Translations under genes and position numbers: made by a program
Part shown: positions 13,247-26,678 of the stretch, piece by piece
Layout of the letters: each line of letters begins with the position of its first letter
Numbering within the stretch: the first letter of the stretch is position 1
NCBI RefSeq assembly: GCF_046630445.1
Contig: NC_092341.1
Coordinates: forward strand, 256,232,501-256,296,500
Direction of reading: 5' to 3'
DNA: 64,000 bases
Source: Rutidosis leptorrhynchoides
Lineage: Eukaryota; Streptophyta; Magnoliopsida; Asterales; Asteraceae
Notes under the pieces: generated by a model
The model's input: only the letters and a program-made list of their open reading frames with translations
Told to the model about the DNA's origin: nothing
The model's database searches: none

Positions 13247-13255
13247 AACTCAACA

Positions 13256-13788
13256 GTGCCCTATGCGTGGCGCGTGTTGGGTTGTATAATAGCATAACCA
13301 ACAACAATGCTCGGTGACAGGCATTCACGGACATGAACACATCATGCGTGGTGCGTGGTGCGTGGTGCATGGTCAGGGGGCAAATTTATGTAATTATCGT
13401 AACTTGAGGGCAAATTGTTAAACACTTTCAGAAATAAGGGTGTTTTGACCAATTTCCCATTCTATGGATACATAGGAACGACAATCGATCGGATATGGAT
13501 AGGATATGGATAGGATAATGCCATATTCAAATTCATATTCATTAATTAAAGTTCCATTCATATTAATATCCATATACGATTAATTTTAATTCATCGTTCC
13601 ATTTCTGTATTCGATGGATTAATCAATATCCATATCCGATGGATTAATTGGGTTAATAGGTATCCATTGGATAATTCGTCGTTTGTTTATCTTTTTCAAC
13701 TTAATACTATAAAAAGTCATAGCTTGTTAAGACTATATAATTGATTAAAAATAAGTTGTACTAACGTATATAACCTAATTGACTAGTT

Positions 13789-13861
<73 letters not shown>

Positions 13862-15069
13862 AATATTTGAGTTAATGACAAAAAAATAAACACCATACAT
13901 ATCATAATATGATCATTTCTAAAAATACAAAGATTGAAATATCGGTGAAATATGAATGAAAATATGCCACCATTAAGAATAGAAAATATTGAAAATCTAA
14001 TGAAATAAAAGATAAGATTGTAAATTGAATGTCATTGTTTAAGGAATACGTATATAAATTGGGACAATCACTTTATCTAAACAAAATGTTACCATCAATT
14101 TTTCTTAAACAATGTGTTTTTTTCTGGGAACAATTAAATTCGGATGAAGCGAGTATATTTTGTGTGAACTTAGAATATTTATATTCAAATTATAATTGTT
14201 TGACGTGTGTCTTATCCACAATCTGTAAAGATTTAGAGTGCGTTTTATAAAACCGAATTATTAAGCATTGAATATTTCATAATCTTAATGATTCAAAGAT
14301 CCCAAATGAAGTTAGTTCTGAATTACAATAATCTGTTAGATAATTACTTTGAATGAACATTTTGATTGATGAAAAGCTACCTTATTAACTAGTTGCATAA
14401 ATAAAAAACAATATATGGTTGTTTAATAAGTGCTCTTGATTGGATATAATGAGAATATTACATAATATTTAGGTGCTTATGTTTAATGGAGTATTTCAAC
14501 TGTGAATAACTCAACACTAAATGTTAACATTCAACACATTTTTGTAATTCAAAGGTCAGAAATAAATACACCAAATGATAAATGATTCAACATTGAACCA
14601 TTTAATTAAGAGTTAATCAAGCGCACCTTAACTTTCTTAAAACTACACTCATTAATTAAACACTTGTAACGTGAATGGAACTCTCCATTTACATTTCCAT
14701 TTCCATTTCAACCACTTCCCAAACAAACACAACCCCAGTCCTTTCTATTTTTCTAGTTTTACCATTTTGAATGTTACTCGTACTAGACTACTCAGCAATG
14801 GCTCACCATTGAGAGTTGTTATTCATCCATCTTCCATAGCATGGTTGGCACGGAAGTGTTATAGCTCGCCATTCATCTCCTCGCCATCCTCATGATTTTC
14901 CAGTATATTTCATATGAAGTGTAATCGATTTATGTGTTGTATATTATTTGCATTAATATTAATATTAATATTTATACATTGTATTATTTCATTTAATACG
15001 GTGATGAGTTCGATCGATTTGTTTGAAAAATGAAAATGTGTAATGATTGGAAGTAAATCTTACTATCCA
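13256..15069. other. Unassigned AT-rich sequence
   Basis: No gene or element is recognised. It contains GCGTGGT-type short repeats near 13343-13373, GGATATGGATAG-like repeats near 13480-13680 and a TA microsatellite. Open frames at 14029-14250 and 14671-14895 have no recognisable domain and biased composition; I do not call them genes. Confidence 0.5.
13791..13858. repeat. (TA)n microsatellite
   Basis: Uninterrupted TA run of about 68 bases. Confidence 0.95.
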
Positions 15070-15406
15070 TTAGGCCACATGCAATGGTATGTGAAAGCCT
15101 CATGTTACCAACGTTAAATCTTTAACAATGAATGTGGGCAATTGGTGAAAGGTGGCGTCAGCCACTTCTGTAACGAGGGAGTGAAAGGAAAAATGGGAAC
15201 CACTATCTTTTTTATTTGTACCTTGTGTTAGTTTATTTGTACATTTTATATTTTATAGGTACATTTGTGGGTATATTTAGTTTGAGATGAAGTGTGTGAT
15301 TGTGAGGGTTTTGTGAAAGGAATGTTAAAGGGTTTGTGCTGATGTGGCGCTGATGTGGAGGAGAAAAGTTCAGTGAAAGGAGAGAACGATGGTACTTGGC
15401 CTTAGT
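15070..15406. mobile_element. Possible MITE (~340 bp)
   Basis: Left end TTAGGCCACATGCAATGGT and right end ACGATGGTACTTGGCCTTA are imperfect inverted repeats. The interior has GTGAAAGG and CTGATGTGGCG words often seen in short non-autonomous plant DNA transposons. No clear target duplication is seen, so superfamily is open. Confidence 0.4.
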
Positions 15407-16330
15407 GATAGAAAAAAAAAAAAAAAAACAAACAGACGTGATGCTAATATGATAATTTGTCTATGATGAAAATTATATAATGATTGAGAGTAATTTTATT
15501 TTTATACAATTATTTGAAAAAAAATGTGGTCCATTGAAAATAAAATAAAAACAAGGTGCAGAAAGTAGAAAATGTGAATGTACAAAAAGACGTAACGCGT
15601 ATAAACTCGTTGACAGTGACCTTCGTTGGTCGCATTCATCACATTTTAACCAAATCAACATGCTCAAGCACCTGGTTTTGACATTTACATACTATTTTCT
15701 ACAACCAAATAATGATGATAATAAATCATAATACACTAATTTCATTGTGCTATTGATTTTTTATAACAATTTGATAATTTTAAATAATTAAATAAAGAAA
15801 AGATGACAAGATTTACTGCGTATATTTAATCAAATGCATGTTCATCCTATCTTTTCTATATCTTATCTCTTCTTTATATAGATCTTGTCGACTCAGTTAA
15901 TAATATTCTCCTAAATGTCCTAGCCTCTTGCAAGTGTCTTTCTAATATTATTTCCAAGCTGTTTTATATAAAAATAAAATAATATTTTTGTTAAGACTGA
16001 TTATAGTGCGTGACCCGTGCTATTTTCTGAGCTATCACGCTACCAGCCCCCCCGTAATGGGGCGTGTTGTATAGGAGCACTGAAGCAATCACCAGCGTGC
16101 ATGGGTTTCATTGATTATATTATTATTATTTCTCTAATTTTACAATCAACTTTATCAATACATCACCAATATCCTTCCCAAGACTCTCTCCAACACTTTA
16201 TGCACTACTTCCCTTTATCAAATCACCTTTGTCAACTCAAAGTAATCCTTTTAAAACAAGCCACATCACCTTACTACTTTACCAGTACCACCACAAATAG
16301 TCTAATTATACTTAGATTAGTTTTATCACT
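15407..16330. other. Unassigned sequence
   Basis: AT-rich, with short A- and T-runs. No gene, RNA or element ends recognised. The open frame at 16017-16334 has no domain and runs into the TIR of the next element. Confidence 0.4.
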
Positions 16331-17117
16331 TTAGGCCCCGTTTGGCTCGTGGAATGTTTTTGAATGGAATGAAATGTGTCAAAGGAATTGGAATCCGAAA
16401 GAATTTGAATTGATAAATTCCATAAAATGTGAAAAATGTGTTCTATTTTACATGGAATGGAATTAAATTTCATTTTATAAAATAATTAAAAATTTATAAA
16501 AAGAATTACGTTTCTAAATTTTGTGAAACAACTCAACCCGTATTCCATACGATAATTTTTTTTTATAATACACATTTACGCTCCAATTAAATATGCAAAC
16601 CATTCCACAAATTCCATTTAAACGTACAACAATTTAAATGTTTACAAAGGCACGAAGGCCATTAATTAAGTTTAATACAAGTTCGACCCACTACAATGAT
16701 AGTTTATAATCCAAACGACACTCGAGCATGGTTTGGGGCTAAACTACCCAAAACGTTAGGCCAAACTTCAAAAGCTATGCCAAAAGCACCTCCTGTCAAC
16801 ATAAACGGGAGACAACTAATCCAGCCGTATGCCCTTACCCTTGTCCAAGCCGGAACCTATAAAATGATAAACAACGAGAGGGTAAGCAATGCTTAGTGAG
16901 TGCAACAATTATACATGCATATATATAACCTATCCATTTGCAATCACAACACCAAATACCTCATACGAACTTGTAACTCAAATACCATGTCAACATACCC
17001 GTAACACTAACAAGTCGTACATTATCACACCACTTCATTAGCATATACTCAACTCAGTATATATATAATATGCTAAACAAAACAACAATCTCAATATGGT
17101 TAACCAATATCGCTATG

Positions 17118-17331
17118 GTGCTACCGGCTCGTGGTTCACACCATACGGTTTTGAGTCATATTCGTTTATAGTGCTACCGGCTCGTGGTTCACACTCGATG
17201 CTACCGGCTCGTGGTTCACATCTTAGTTTATAGTGCTACCGGCTCGTGGTTCACACTCGATGCTACCGGCTCGTGGTTCACATTCTAACCCACACATGTT
17301 ATGGCACTACCGGCTCGGTGGTTCATACCAT
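17118..17331. repeat. GCTACCGGCTCGTGGTTCAC minisatellite in B LTR
   Basis: Six copies of a ~20-bp core are spaced irregularly, two of them in a pattern repeated with TTAGTTTATAGT and TCGAT spacers. The sixth copy is diverged (CACTACCGGCTCGGTGG). The array is duplicated at 37183-37396 in the other LTR, so it predates insertion. Confidence 0.95.
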
Positions 17332-18224
17332 AACATTCACAAATAAGTACGCTATATACACATACGTATAATTACTCCACTCACCTTGTCACAAGGATGA
17401 TGATTTAGCACTTCCGAGCTTCAACGCAATGTACCTAAATCATTAAGTGCATATTCAATTTCACAACTAGTGGGATTAACCACAATACTTCCACTTGAGC
17501 ATTTAATGACCCAATTTGCATTAAATGACTCAACTACACACAACCGCCCATAAATGGCCAAGATTCGACTTTAATCACTAAGGCTAGTGAATTAAAGTCT
17601 ACTAACTTCAATTAACACAAAACTTAGGGTAATCCATACCCATTTCATCTAGTTAGGTCAACTAGTACATTTTGACATATTTTATATTACTTAGACTCAC
17701 AATCAAGTCAAACTTACCCATTAACACTTCTTTCATTAATCTTAAAGTGCATTAGTGACTAACAACATCATTTGACACTTACAACCTTAAATCATAATGC
17801 CAAAACCCTAGATTGTGGCTATCAGGGTTTCCTTACAACAACACAACCCAAATTCACTCATTTTACCCTCAAATGGGTCATACAAATCACTAGTAACCAA
17901 AACCCTAGCCATTAACCAATTAAAACTTAAAACATAAAGTTAGAACTTACCAAGACTATCCTCTTGTAGCTAACAACAAGGAGAACAACTTTAATTCTTG
18001 CTCCTAGGTTTGATTCACAAATCTTCACCTTCAAATCTCAAGATTAAACTAAGTGGGTTTTGTGTTTTGGGAGAGAAATTGGAAAGAAAAGAGAAAAGGA
18101 AAATGAAATAAATGGAACAAGTGGTTGTGATTTAATGCTCCAATCTGATCTACAAGCAAAAAGACCAAATTACCCCTAAAACCCTTTTAAATTGAGTAGA
18201 AATCGGAGTCAGAACAGCAGAGAT

Positions 18225-18348
18225 GCCGCGGCGCGGCCCATTTGTCTCGGCACGACTTATCGAAGGAAAAACGACCCCTTTTAACCTAACTTCTGACCCA
18301 GATTTTCTTGTTATGCCGCGGCGCGGACCCAATTGTCGCGGCGCGGCC
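18225..18348. repeat. GC-rich palindrome cluster in B LTR
   Basis: Two tandem pairs built from CCGCGGCGCGG and TCGCGGCGCG words stand out from AT-rich surroundings. Compared with the partner at 38290-38413, this copy has changes such as TCGCGGCGCGAC to TCTCGGCACGAC, one of them the G-to-A type expected of CpG decay. Confidence 0.85.
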
Positions 18349-18613
18349 TAAGGCTGCATCTGAACAGCTCGACCAACTTAAACAAATTTTCGATTTTATT
18401 TAATTTGTACATTCCAAACCCGCTTCCTATATTCACCTAGCCTTCCACAATAGTCTCGCAAGACTTAACGCTAACCAAACCCATGTTTAAACTTATACAC
18501 GCACACATTATCAAGTATACATATATATTCATACATTTACGCATAAGCTAACGAGTTATAAACGTACAAATGATTAAGTAAGTACCTTTCGATACGTACG
18601 GGAAAACGGGATG

Positions 18614-21600
18614 TTAAAACTCTCCCCCACTTGAATCGGAGCGCGTCCTAGCGATCCAAGCCGCATGACAAGAAGGAAGATAAACCAACACAAACTCTTC
18701 GGGCTCCCAAGTAAACTCAGAACCCTTACTACGACGCCATTGAACTTTAAAAGTCCTAACCTCTTTATGTCTCAACCTTTTGACCTTCTCATCAAGTATG
18801 GCAATCAGTTCCTCGATATACTTTAACTTATTATTTAGCTCAATCTCTTCTAATGGCACCCAAGATGAATCATCCGCAAGACACTTACGGAGATGAGAAA
18901 CATGAAATGTATTATGGATCCCCGCAAGCTCTTCAGGTAATTTCAAACGATACGCGACTTCACCAACACGAGCTAAAACCTTAAATGGTCCAATAAACCG
19001 AGGAGCTAACTTTCCCCGTTTTCGAAATCGAATAATACCTTTCCATGGCGAAACCTTAAGCATCACCATGTCACCTTCTTGGAATTCGATCGTTCGTCTA
19101 CGTTTGTCGGCATACGACTTTTGCCTATCTTGAGCCTTTTTCAAATGCTCTCGAATTGTATCAATCTTGCTATGCGTCTCTAAAACCAAATCGGTACTCC
19201 CGATTTCCTTTTGTCCCACTTCACCCCAACAAATCAGGGTTCGACATCTACGCCCATAAAGCATCTCATATGGCGGCATCCCGATACTAGTATGATAACT
19301 ATTATTGTACGAGAATTCCACCAAAGGCAAATGCTCATCCCAACTACCACCGAAATCAATAATGCACGCTCGTAACATATCTTTCAAAGTTTGATTCGTA
19401 CGTTCGGTTTGACCGTCCGTTTGAGGATGATACGACGTGCTCAACTTCAATTGCGTACCCATATCTTCATGAAACTTTTTCCAAAATCGAGATGTAAAAC
19501 GGGTATCTCGATCCGAAATAATAGATATAGGAACTCCATGTCGAGAGATGACTTCCTTGATAAACAACTTAGCCAAGGTCTCCAACGAAAACGCTTCCCG
19601 AATGGGAAGAAACAAAGCACTTTTCGTCAATCGATCAACAATCACCCGAATCGAATCAAATTGGGTTCTCGCCATTTTAGGTAACTTCGTGATGAAATCC
19701 ATGGTAATGTGCTCCCATTTCCATTTCGGGATTTCTAACGGTTGTAACTTACCATACGGCTTTTGGTGCTCGGCCTTAACTTACAAACACGTGACGCATT
19801 GCTCAACATACTTCACAACATCACGTTTCATGCCCGGCCACCAATAATCTTTCCTTAAATCAAGATACATTTTCGTCGCGCCCGGATGAATGGAATATTT
19901 TGACTTATATGCTTCATCGAGTAGCACTTGTCGGTAATCACCCATCTTAGGCACCCACACTCTTCCTTGAAAAGACAACAAACCACGCGAGCCTATAGTA
20001 ATGAACTTCGATTATCCCACAATTCGTTCCGCATGCTTGTTGTGAACGTAAGCCTCTATTTGAATCACACCGAGTTTTTCAAGAAAATCGTTAGTAATAA
20101 TCATACGTAACAATCCCAATAGTAACGCCGTGTGATGACTCTTTCGACTTAACGCACCTGCGACCACATTCGCCTTGCCCGGATGATAAAGTATTTCACA
20201 ATCATAATCTTTCACCACATCCATCCACCTACGTTGACGATAATTCAAATCTCGTTGATTAAAGAGATGTTTCAAACTCTTATGATCCGAATAAATCGTA
20301 CTCTTGACACCATACAAGTAGTGGCGCCAAATTTTCAACGCATGTACCACCGCCGCCAACTCAAGATCATGAGTCGGATATCTCGTTTCGTGTTCCTTTA
20401 TTTGTCGAGAGGCATAAGCGATGACTTTACCTCTTTGCATTAGAACAGACCCGAGCCCATTTAACGAAGCATCACAATAAACAGTCATGTCTTCCACTCC
20501 TTCCGGCAACACTAACACCGGAGCTTGACATAACTTCTCCTTTAACAATTGAAAGGCAACTTCTTGCTCGTTCTCCCAAACAAACCTCGCGTTCTTCCTC
20601 GTCAATTTCGTCAATGAAGAAGCGATCTTAGAAAAGTCTTGGATAAACCGACGATAATAACCGGCCAATCCGAGAAAACTTCGGACCTCCGTAGGAGTAG
20701 TCGGTTGTCTCCAACTCTTCACCGTCCCTATCTTCCCCGAATCCACTTGAATGCCGTCTTTGTTCACAATGTGGCCAAGGAATTGAACTTCCCTTAGCCA
20801 AAATTCACATTTGGAGAACTTAGCATACAACTTCTCCCTTCGTAACGTCTTCAAAACTTCGCACAAATGGCGTTCATGTTCGTTCATACTTTTCGAGTAG
20901 ACAAGTATGTCGTCAATGAACACAATTACTGACTTGTCCAACATAGGTTGGCACACTCAGTTCATAAGATCCATGAATGCCGCCGGTGCATTCGTAAGAC
21001 CAAAAGACATAACTACAAACTCAAAATGCCCATAACGCTTTTGAAAAGCCGTTTTCTCAATATCTTCCTCACGTACCCGCATTTGGTGATAGCCAGACCG
21101 TAGGTCAATCTTTGAGAAATACGTCGCACCTTGGAGTTGGTCAAACAAATCGTCAATCCGAGGCAATGGATAACGATTCTTGATCGTCACCTTATTCAAC
21201 TCCCAATAATCGATGCACATCCGCATACTACCATCCTTCTTTTTCACGAATAAAATCGGAGCGCCCCATGGCGAAGCACTCGGTCGAATAAAACCCTTCT
21301 CAAGCAACTCTTGGGTTTGATTTAACAACTCTTGCATTTCCGTTGGTGCTAAACAATAAGGAGTTTTAGTAATGGGAGTAGCTCCCGGAACTAACTCAAT
21401 GCGAAATTCAACTTGTCTTTCCGCCGGAACACCCGGTAACTCGTCCGGAAAAACGTCTTCGAATTCACTAACCACCGGAATTTCACGAATGGGTGGTGGC
21501 TCATCACGAGTATCAACAACATGGGCAAGAAAAGCCATGCCACCACTAACAAGAAAGCGACGTGCCCGTGCAAAAGAACATATCGGCACAAGTCTTCTTC

Positions 21601-22459
21601 GTTTATCGCCGTGAATAATTAACTCTCCCCCACTAGGGGTCTTCACACGAACAAATTCTCATGGCATGCAATATCGGCTCTATTGTGATCGAGCCAATCC
21701 ATCCCACAACAATATCAAATTCGCCCAAGGTCATAGGGATAAGATCAATTTTAAAGTTTTCGGCACCAAAAACAACATCACAATTTTTACACACATCAAC
21801 CACTAGCACCATCTTGCCGTCCGCTATTTCGACTTCTACCGGACGACTTAACTTAGTTAATGGTCTATCAAGCTTAGGCACAAATTTTGGAGACACAAAC
21901 GACAGATTTGCACCGCTATCAAATAAAATCATTGCCGGATTAGAGTTAACCATAAAAGTACCTGAGACAACTTCGTTGGATTGTTTGGCTTCGTCATTGG
22001 TCATCAAGTAGTTGCGACCCCTAGCCGTGCCCGCCGCCTTCTCTAACTTCTTAGCATGATCATTATTCAAATCGGGGCATTCCGGCCTCTTGTGCCCCTC
22101 TTTACCACAATTAAAGCAAGTGACTTTGGTCGACATCTTGGTGCAATCACGGGCCATGTGCCCTCTTTGGTTACAATTATAACACGTGGGTCCGAAACCC
22201 CCGGAAGTACCCTTCTTCACACTATTATCGCTCTCGGAGCCTTTCTTGTTCTTTTTATTTGAAAAATTCGAATGACTCGAACCTTCAAACTTTCTCTTTG
22301 AAAAAGTGAAATCACTCTTCCTTGGAACCTCCGGTTCAAAACTCCGAGCCAATTCAAATAACTCCTCAAACGACTTATCCATATCCTGACTAATCTTACC
22401 CTTTAACTCATCGTTCAAGGTATGGTAGAAATCTTTCATTAGCTTGTGATCGTCACCAA
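18614..22459 (-). pseudogene. Element B gag C-terminus and pol (protease, RT, RNase H, integrase, chromodomain)
   Basis: Reading leftwards: the gag end with two CCHC knuckles (CYNCNQRGHMARDC and CFNCGKEGHKRPEC, about 22095-22200), the protease active site ILFDSGAN (~21920), RT with [15 protein letters not shown] and catalytic [10 protein letters not shown] (~20900), RNase H ([15 protein letters not shown]), an integrase zinc region (about 19781-19900), the catalytic core (MDFITKLP..., [12 protein letters not shown]) and a C-terminal domain ending FTWEPEEF. Breaks: a frameshift near 21690, TGA near 20957, TAA near 20010 and TAA near 19780. The final codons overlap the polypurine tract. Upstream gag lies at 35571-36202. 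Confidence 0.9.
18619..18632 (-). promoter_or_regulatory. Element B polypurine tract
   Basis: The minus strand reads AAGTGGGGGAGAGT directly upstream of the 3' LTR and is also translated as the end of the pol frame (SGGEF, then stop). Confidence 0.8.
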
Positions 22460-22464
22460 CATAT

Positions 22465-25400
22465 TGTAGTGACCCGAACTTTTCCATGTTTATATATATT
22501 AATTGAGATTGATGTTTACATGATTAAATGTTTCCAACATGTTAAGCAATCAAACTTGTTAAGACTTGATTAATTGAAATATGTTTCATATAGACAATTG
22601 ACCACCCAAGTTGACCGGTGATTCACGAACGTTAAAACTTGTAAAAAAAACTATATGATGACATATATATGGTTATATATATAGTTAACATGATATTATG
22701 ATAAGTAAACATATCATTAATTATATTAACAATGAACTACATATGTAAAAACAAGACTACTAACTTAATGATTTTGAAACGAGACATATATGTAACGTTT
22801 ATCGTTGTAACGACATTTAATGTATATATATCATATTAAGAGATATTCGTACATCATAATATCATGATAATATAATAATTTAAAATCTCTTTTGATATTA
22901 TAAACATTGGGTTAACAACATTTAACAAGATCGTTAACCTAAAGGTTTCAAAACAACACTTACATGTAACGACTAACGATGACTTAACGACTCAGTTAAA
23001 ATGTATATACATGTAGTGTTTTAATATGTATTTATACACTTTTGAAAGACTTCAATACACTTATCAAAATACTTCTACTTAACAAAAATGCTTACAATTA
23101 CATTCTCGTTCAGTTTCATCAACAATTCTACTCGTATGCACCCGTATTCGTACTCGTACAATACACAGCTTTTAGATGTATGTACTATTGGTATATACAC
23201 TCCAATGATCAGCTCTTAGCAGCCTATGTGAGTCACCTAACACATGTGGGAACCATCATTTGGCAACTAGCATGAAATATCTCATAAGATTACAAAAATA
23301 TGAGTAATCATTCATGACTTATTTACATGAAAACAAAATTACATATCCTTTATATCTAATCCATACACCAACGACCAAAAACACCTACAAACACTTTCAT
23401 TCTTCAATTTTCTTCATCTAATTGAACTCTCTCAAGTTCTATCTTCAAGTTCTAAGTGTTCTTCATAAATTCCAAAAGTTCTAGTTTCATAAAATCAAGA
23501 ATACTTTCAAGTTTGCTAGCTCACTTCCAATCTTGTAAGGTGATCATCCAACCTCAAGAAATCTTTGTTTCTTACAGTAGGTTATCATTCTAATACAAGG
23601 TAATAATCATATTCATACTTTGTTTCAATTTCTATAACTATAACAATCTTATTTCAAGTGATGATCTTACTTGAACTTGTTTTCGTGTCATGATTTTGCT
23701 TCAAGAACTTTGAGCCATCCAAGGATCCATTGAAGCTAGATCCATTTTTCTCTTTTCCAGTAGGTTCATCCAAGGAACTTAAGGTAGTAATGATGTTCAT
23801 AACATCATTCGATTCATACATATAAAGCTATCTTATTCGAAGGTTTAAACTTGTAATCACTAGAACATAGTTTAGTTAATTCTAAACTTGTTCGCAAACA
23901 AAAGTTAATCCTTCTAACTTGACTTTTAAAATCAACTAAACACATGTTCTATATCTATATGATATGCTAACTTAATGATTTAAAACCTGGAAACACGAAA
24001 AACACCGTAAAACCGGATTTACGCCGTCGTAGTAACACCGCGGACTGTTTTGGGTTAGTTAATTAAAAACTATGATAAACTTTGATTTAAAAGTTGTTAT
24101 TCTAAGAAAATGATTTTTATTATCAACATGAAACTATATCCAAAAATTATGGTTAAACTCAAAGTGGAAGTATGTTTTCTAAAATGGTCATCTAGACGTC
24201 GTTCTTTCGACTGAAATGACTACCTTTACAAAAACGACTTGTAACTTATTTTTCCGACTAGAAACCTATACTTTTTTTGTTTAGATTCATAAAATAGAGT
24301 TCAATATGAAACCATAGCAATTTGATTCACTCAAAACGGATTTAAAATGAAGAAGTTATGGGTAAAACAAGATTGGATAATTTTTCTCATTTTAGCTACG
24401 TGAAAATTGGTAACAAATCTATTCCAACCATAACTTAATCAACTTGTATTATATATTATGTAATCTTGAGATACCATAGACACGTATACAATGTTTCGAC
24501 CTATCATGTCGACACATCTATATATATTTCGGAACAACCATAGACACTCTATATGTGAATGTTGGAGTTAGCTATACAGGGTTGAGGTTGATTCCAAAAT
24601 ATATATAGTTTGAGTTGTGATCAATACTGAGATACGTATACACTGGGTCGTGGATTGATTCAAGATAATATTTATCGATTTATTTCTGTACATCTAACTG
24701 TGGACAACTAGTTGTAGGTTACTAACGAGGACAGCTGACTTAATAAACTTAAAACATCAAAATATATTAAAAGTGTTGTAAATATATTTTGAACATACTT
24801 TGATATATATGTATATATTGTTATAGGTTCGTGAATCAACCAGTGGCCAAGTCTTACTTCCCGACGAAGTAAAAATCTGTGAAAGTGAGTTATAGTCCCA
24901 CTTTTAAAATCTAATATTTTTGGGATGAGAATACATGCAGGTTTTATAAATGATTTACAAAATAGACACAAGTACGTGAAACTACATTCTATGGTTGAAT
25001 TATCGAAATCGAATATGCCCCTTTTTATTAAGTCTGGTAATCTAAGAATTAGGGAACAGACACCCTAATTGACGCGAATCCTAAAGATAGATCTATTGGG
25101 CCTAACAAACCCCATCCAAAGTACCGGATGCTTTAGTACTTCGAAATTTATATCATATCCGAAGGGTGTCCCGGAATGATGGGGATATTCTTATATATGC
25201 ATCTTGTTATTGTCGGTTACCAGGTGTTCACCATATGAATGATTTTTATCTCTATGTATGGGATGTGTATTGAAATATGAAATCTTGTGGTCTATTGTTA
25301 CGATTTGATATATATAGGTTAAACCTATAACTCACCAACATTTTTGTTGACGTTTTAAGCATGTTTATTCTCAGGTGATTATTAAGAGCTTCCGCTGTCG

Positions 25401-25717
25401 CATACTTAAATAAGGACAAGATTTGGAGTCCATGCTTGTATGATATTGTGTAAAAACTGCATTCAAGAAACTTATTTTGTTGTAACATATTTGTATTGTA
25501 AACCATTATGTAATGGTCGTGTGTAAACAGGATATTTTAGATTATCATTATTTGATAATCTACGTAAAGCTTTTTAAACCTTTATTGATGAAATAAAGGT
25601 TATGGTTTGTTTAAAAATGAATGCAGTCTTTGAAAAACGTCTCATATAGAGGTCAAAACCTCGCAAAAAAATCAATTAATATGGAACGTTTTTAATCAAT
25701 AAGAACGGGACATTTCA
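22465..25717 (+). repeat. Element A 5' LTR
   Basis: Begins TGTAGTGACCCG and ends GGGACATTTCA (TG...CA). It matches 32318-35570 base for base over nearly its whole length. Open frames inside it (for example 23042-23275) recur identically in the other LTR and are not genes. Confidence 0.95.
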
Positions 25718-25718
25718 G

Positions 25719-25731
25719 TTGGTATCCGAGC
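25719..25731 (+). promoter_or_regulatory. Element A primer binding site
   Basis: TTGGTATCCGAGC follows the LTR by one base. It differs at one position from the usual TGGTATCAGAGC complement of tRNA-iMet. Confidence 0.8.
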
Positions 25732-25926
25732 GTTGGTCTTAGAGAACCAGAAAATTTGCATTAGTGTGTCTTATCGAGTTTGTTAGGATGCATTAGTGAG
25801 TCTGGACTTCGACCGTGTTTTCTTTAAAAATGATTGCTTAACATTTTTGTTGGAAACTATATATTTTTAACATATGAATATTATGTGATATATTAATCTC
25901 TTAACGTGTTTGATATTATGTGATAG

Positions 25927-26541
25927 ATGTCTACCTCTAGAACAAGTCCCATTGACTCACCTAATAATAATGAAGAGTCAAATGTAAATTGGAATGATTT
26001 GTGGACTGATTCACAAGTTCCCGAAGAGGAACCGGAAGAAGAGTCGGAACCGGAAGAAGAATCGGAACCGGAAGAAGAATCGGAACCGGATGAAGAAATA
26101 GAACCGGTGGGGGAAATAATAAAACGGTTAAGTAAAAGAAAATCCTCAACCAACAGACCAAAGTTAATTATGGTCAATGGTGTTTCCGCCAAGGAAGCAA
26201 AATATTGGGAGGATTACCAATTCTCCGATGAATCGGATTCCGACGAGAATTCCGATGATGTTATAGAAATTACCCCAACTGAATTTAAAAAGGCAAAAGA
26301 AAATAATAAGGGAAAGGGCATAAAAATAGAGAAATCTAATTCCAACCCCGATGAACTTTATATGTATCGTCAACCCCCGAAGTCCTTAAGTTGTAACAAT
26401 GACCCGGGAACCTCTAAACCACCAGGTTTTTCTAAACCAATGTGGACAACGACGGCTCGTATTAGGGGAACACCATATATCCCTAGAAACTTGGCAAAAC
26501 GAACCAAAACCGAAGAAGAAGAAACGAGCGAGTCGGAATAA
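25927..26541 (+). CDS. Element A extra ORF 1: acidic protein, 204 residues
   Basis: Uninterrupted frame from an ATG 210 bases after the primer site. Residues 35-60 are a Glu-rich tandem repeat (EEESEPEEESEP), followed by a basic patch (KRLSKRKSS), a second acidic Ser/Asp stretch (SDESDSDENSDD) and a Lys-rich segment. There is no predicted membrane segment and no catalytic motif. No family is recognised. It is not part of the standard gag-pol and precedes the F-box ORF by 137 bases. Element F carries a short, broken Ser/Asp/Tyr-rich frame in the corresponding place, so some such leader ORF may be a recurrent trait. Function is unknown. Confidence 0.6.
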   Translation: MSTSRTSPIDSPNNNEESNVNWNDLWTDSQVPEEEPEEESEPEEESEPEEESEPDEEIEPVGEIIKRLSKRKSSTNRPKLIMVNGVSAKEAKYWEDYQFSDESDSDENSDDVIEITPTEFKKAKENNKGKGIKIEKSNSNPDELYMYRQPPKSLSCNNDPGTSKPPGFSKPMWTTTARIRGTPYIPRNLAKRTKTEEEETSESE

Positions 26542-26678
26542 GATAGTTGTATTCGTGTGGTGTAATATATGTAATATAGTGTTCTTATGCTTTATGATAT
26601 ATGTAAAAATTGCTTGTATTAATAAGTATTTTTTTTATGAATCTAACTCTTGTCTATTTTACAGTTTAAAAACACAAA

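Larger units (their letters stand above)
1013..13255 (-). mobile_element. Decayed Ty1/copia retrotransposon, split by element C
   Basis: On the minus strand the order is LTR, tRNA-iMet primer binding site, gag with CCHC knuckles, aspartic protease and GAG-pre-integrase, which is the Ty1/copia order. The element continues leftwards but is cut at 1012 by another LTR, so integrase, RT, RNase H and the second LTR are not seen. Its visible LTR consists of 4289-5240 plus 13252-13255, separated by element C. The large gag with a coiled-coil extension suggests a Sirevirus-like lineage, but this is tentative. Stop codons and frameshifts throughout show an old, inactive copy. Confidence 0.85.
16524..18618 (-). 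repeat. Element B 3' LTR (left copy)
   Basis: Starts TGAAACAACTC on the plus strand. The right end reads ATGTTAAA where the partner has ATGTTACA, so the terminal dinucleotide is mutated. Contains a 22-bp minisatellite (17118-17331) and a GC-rich palindrome cluster (18225-18348), both shared with the other LTR. Confidence 0.93.

Noticed and set aside
16017..16334. 105-codon open frame
   Set aside because: No domain, low complexity and overlap with the TIR of the split element.
17118..17331. CRISPR-like spaced repeats
   Set aside because: Repeats are adjacent or irregularly spaced, spacers recur, and the array is part of a plant LTR.
23042..23275. 77-codon frame repeated identically at 32895-33128
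   Set aside because: Identity comes from LTR duplication, not from selection; no domain seen.
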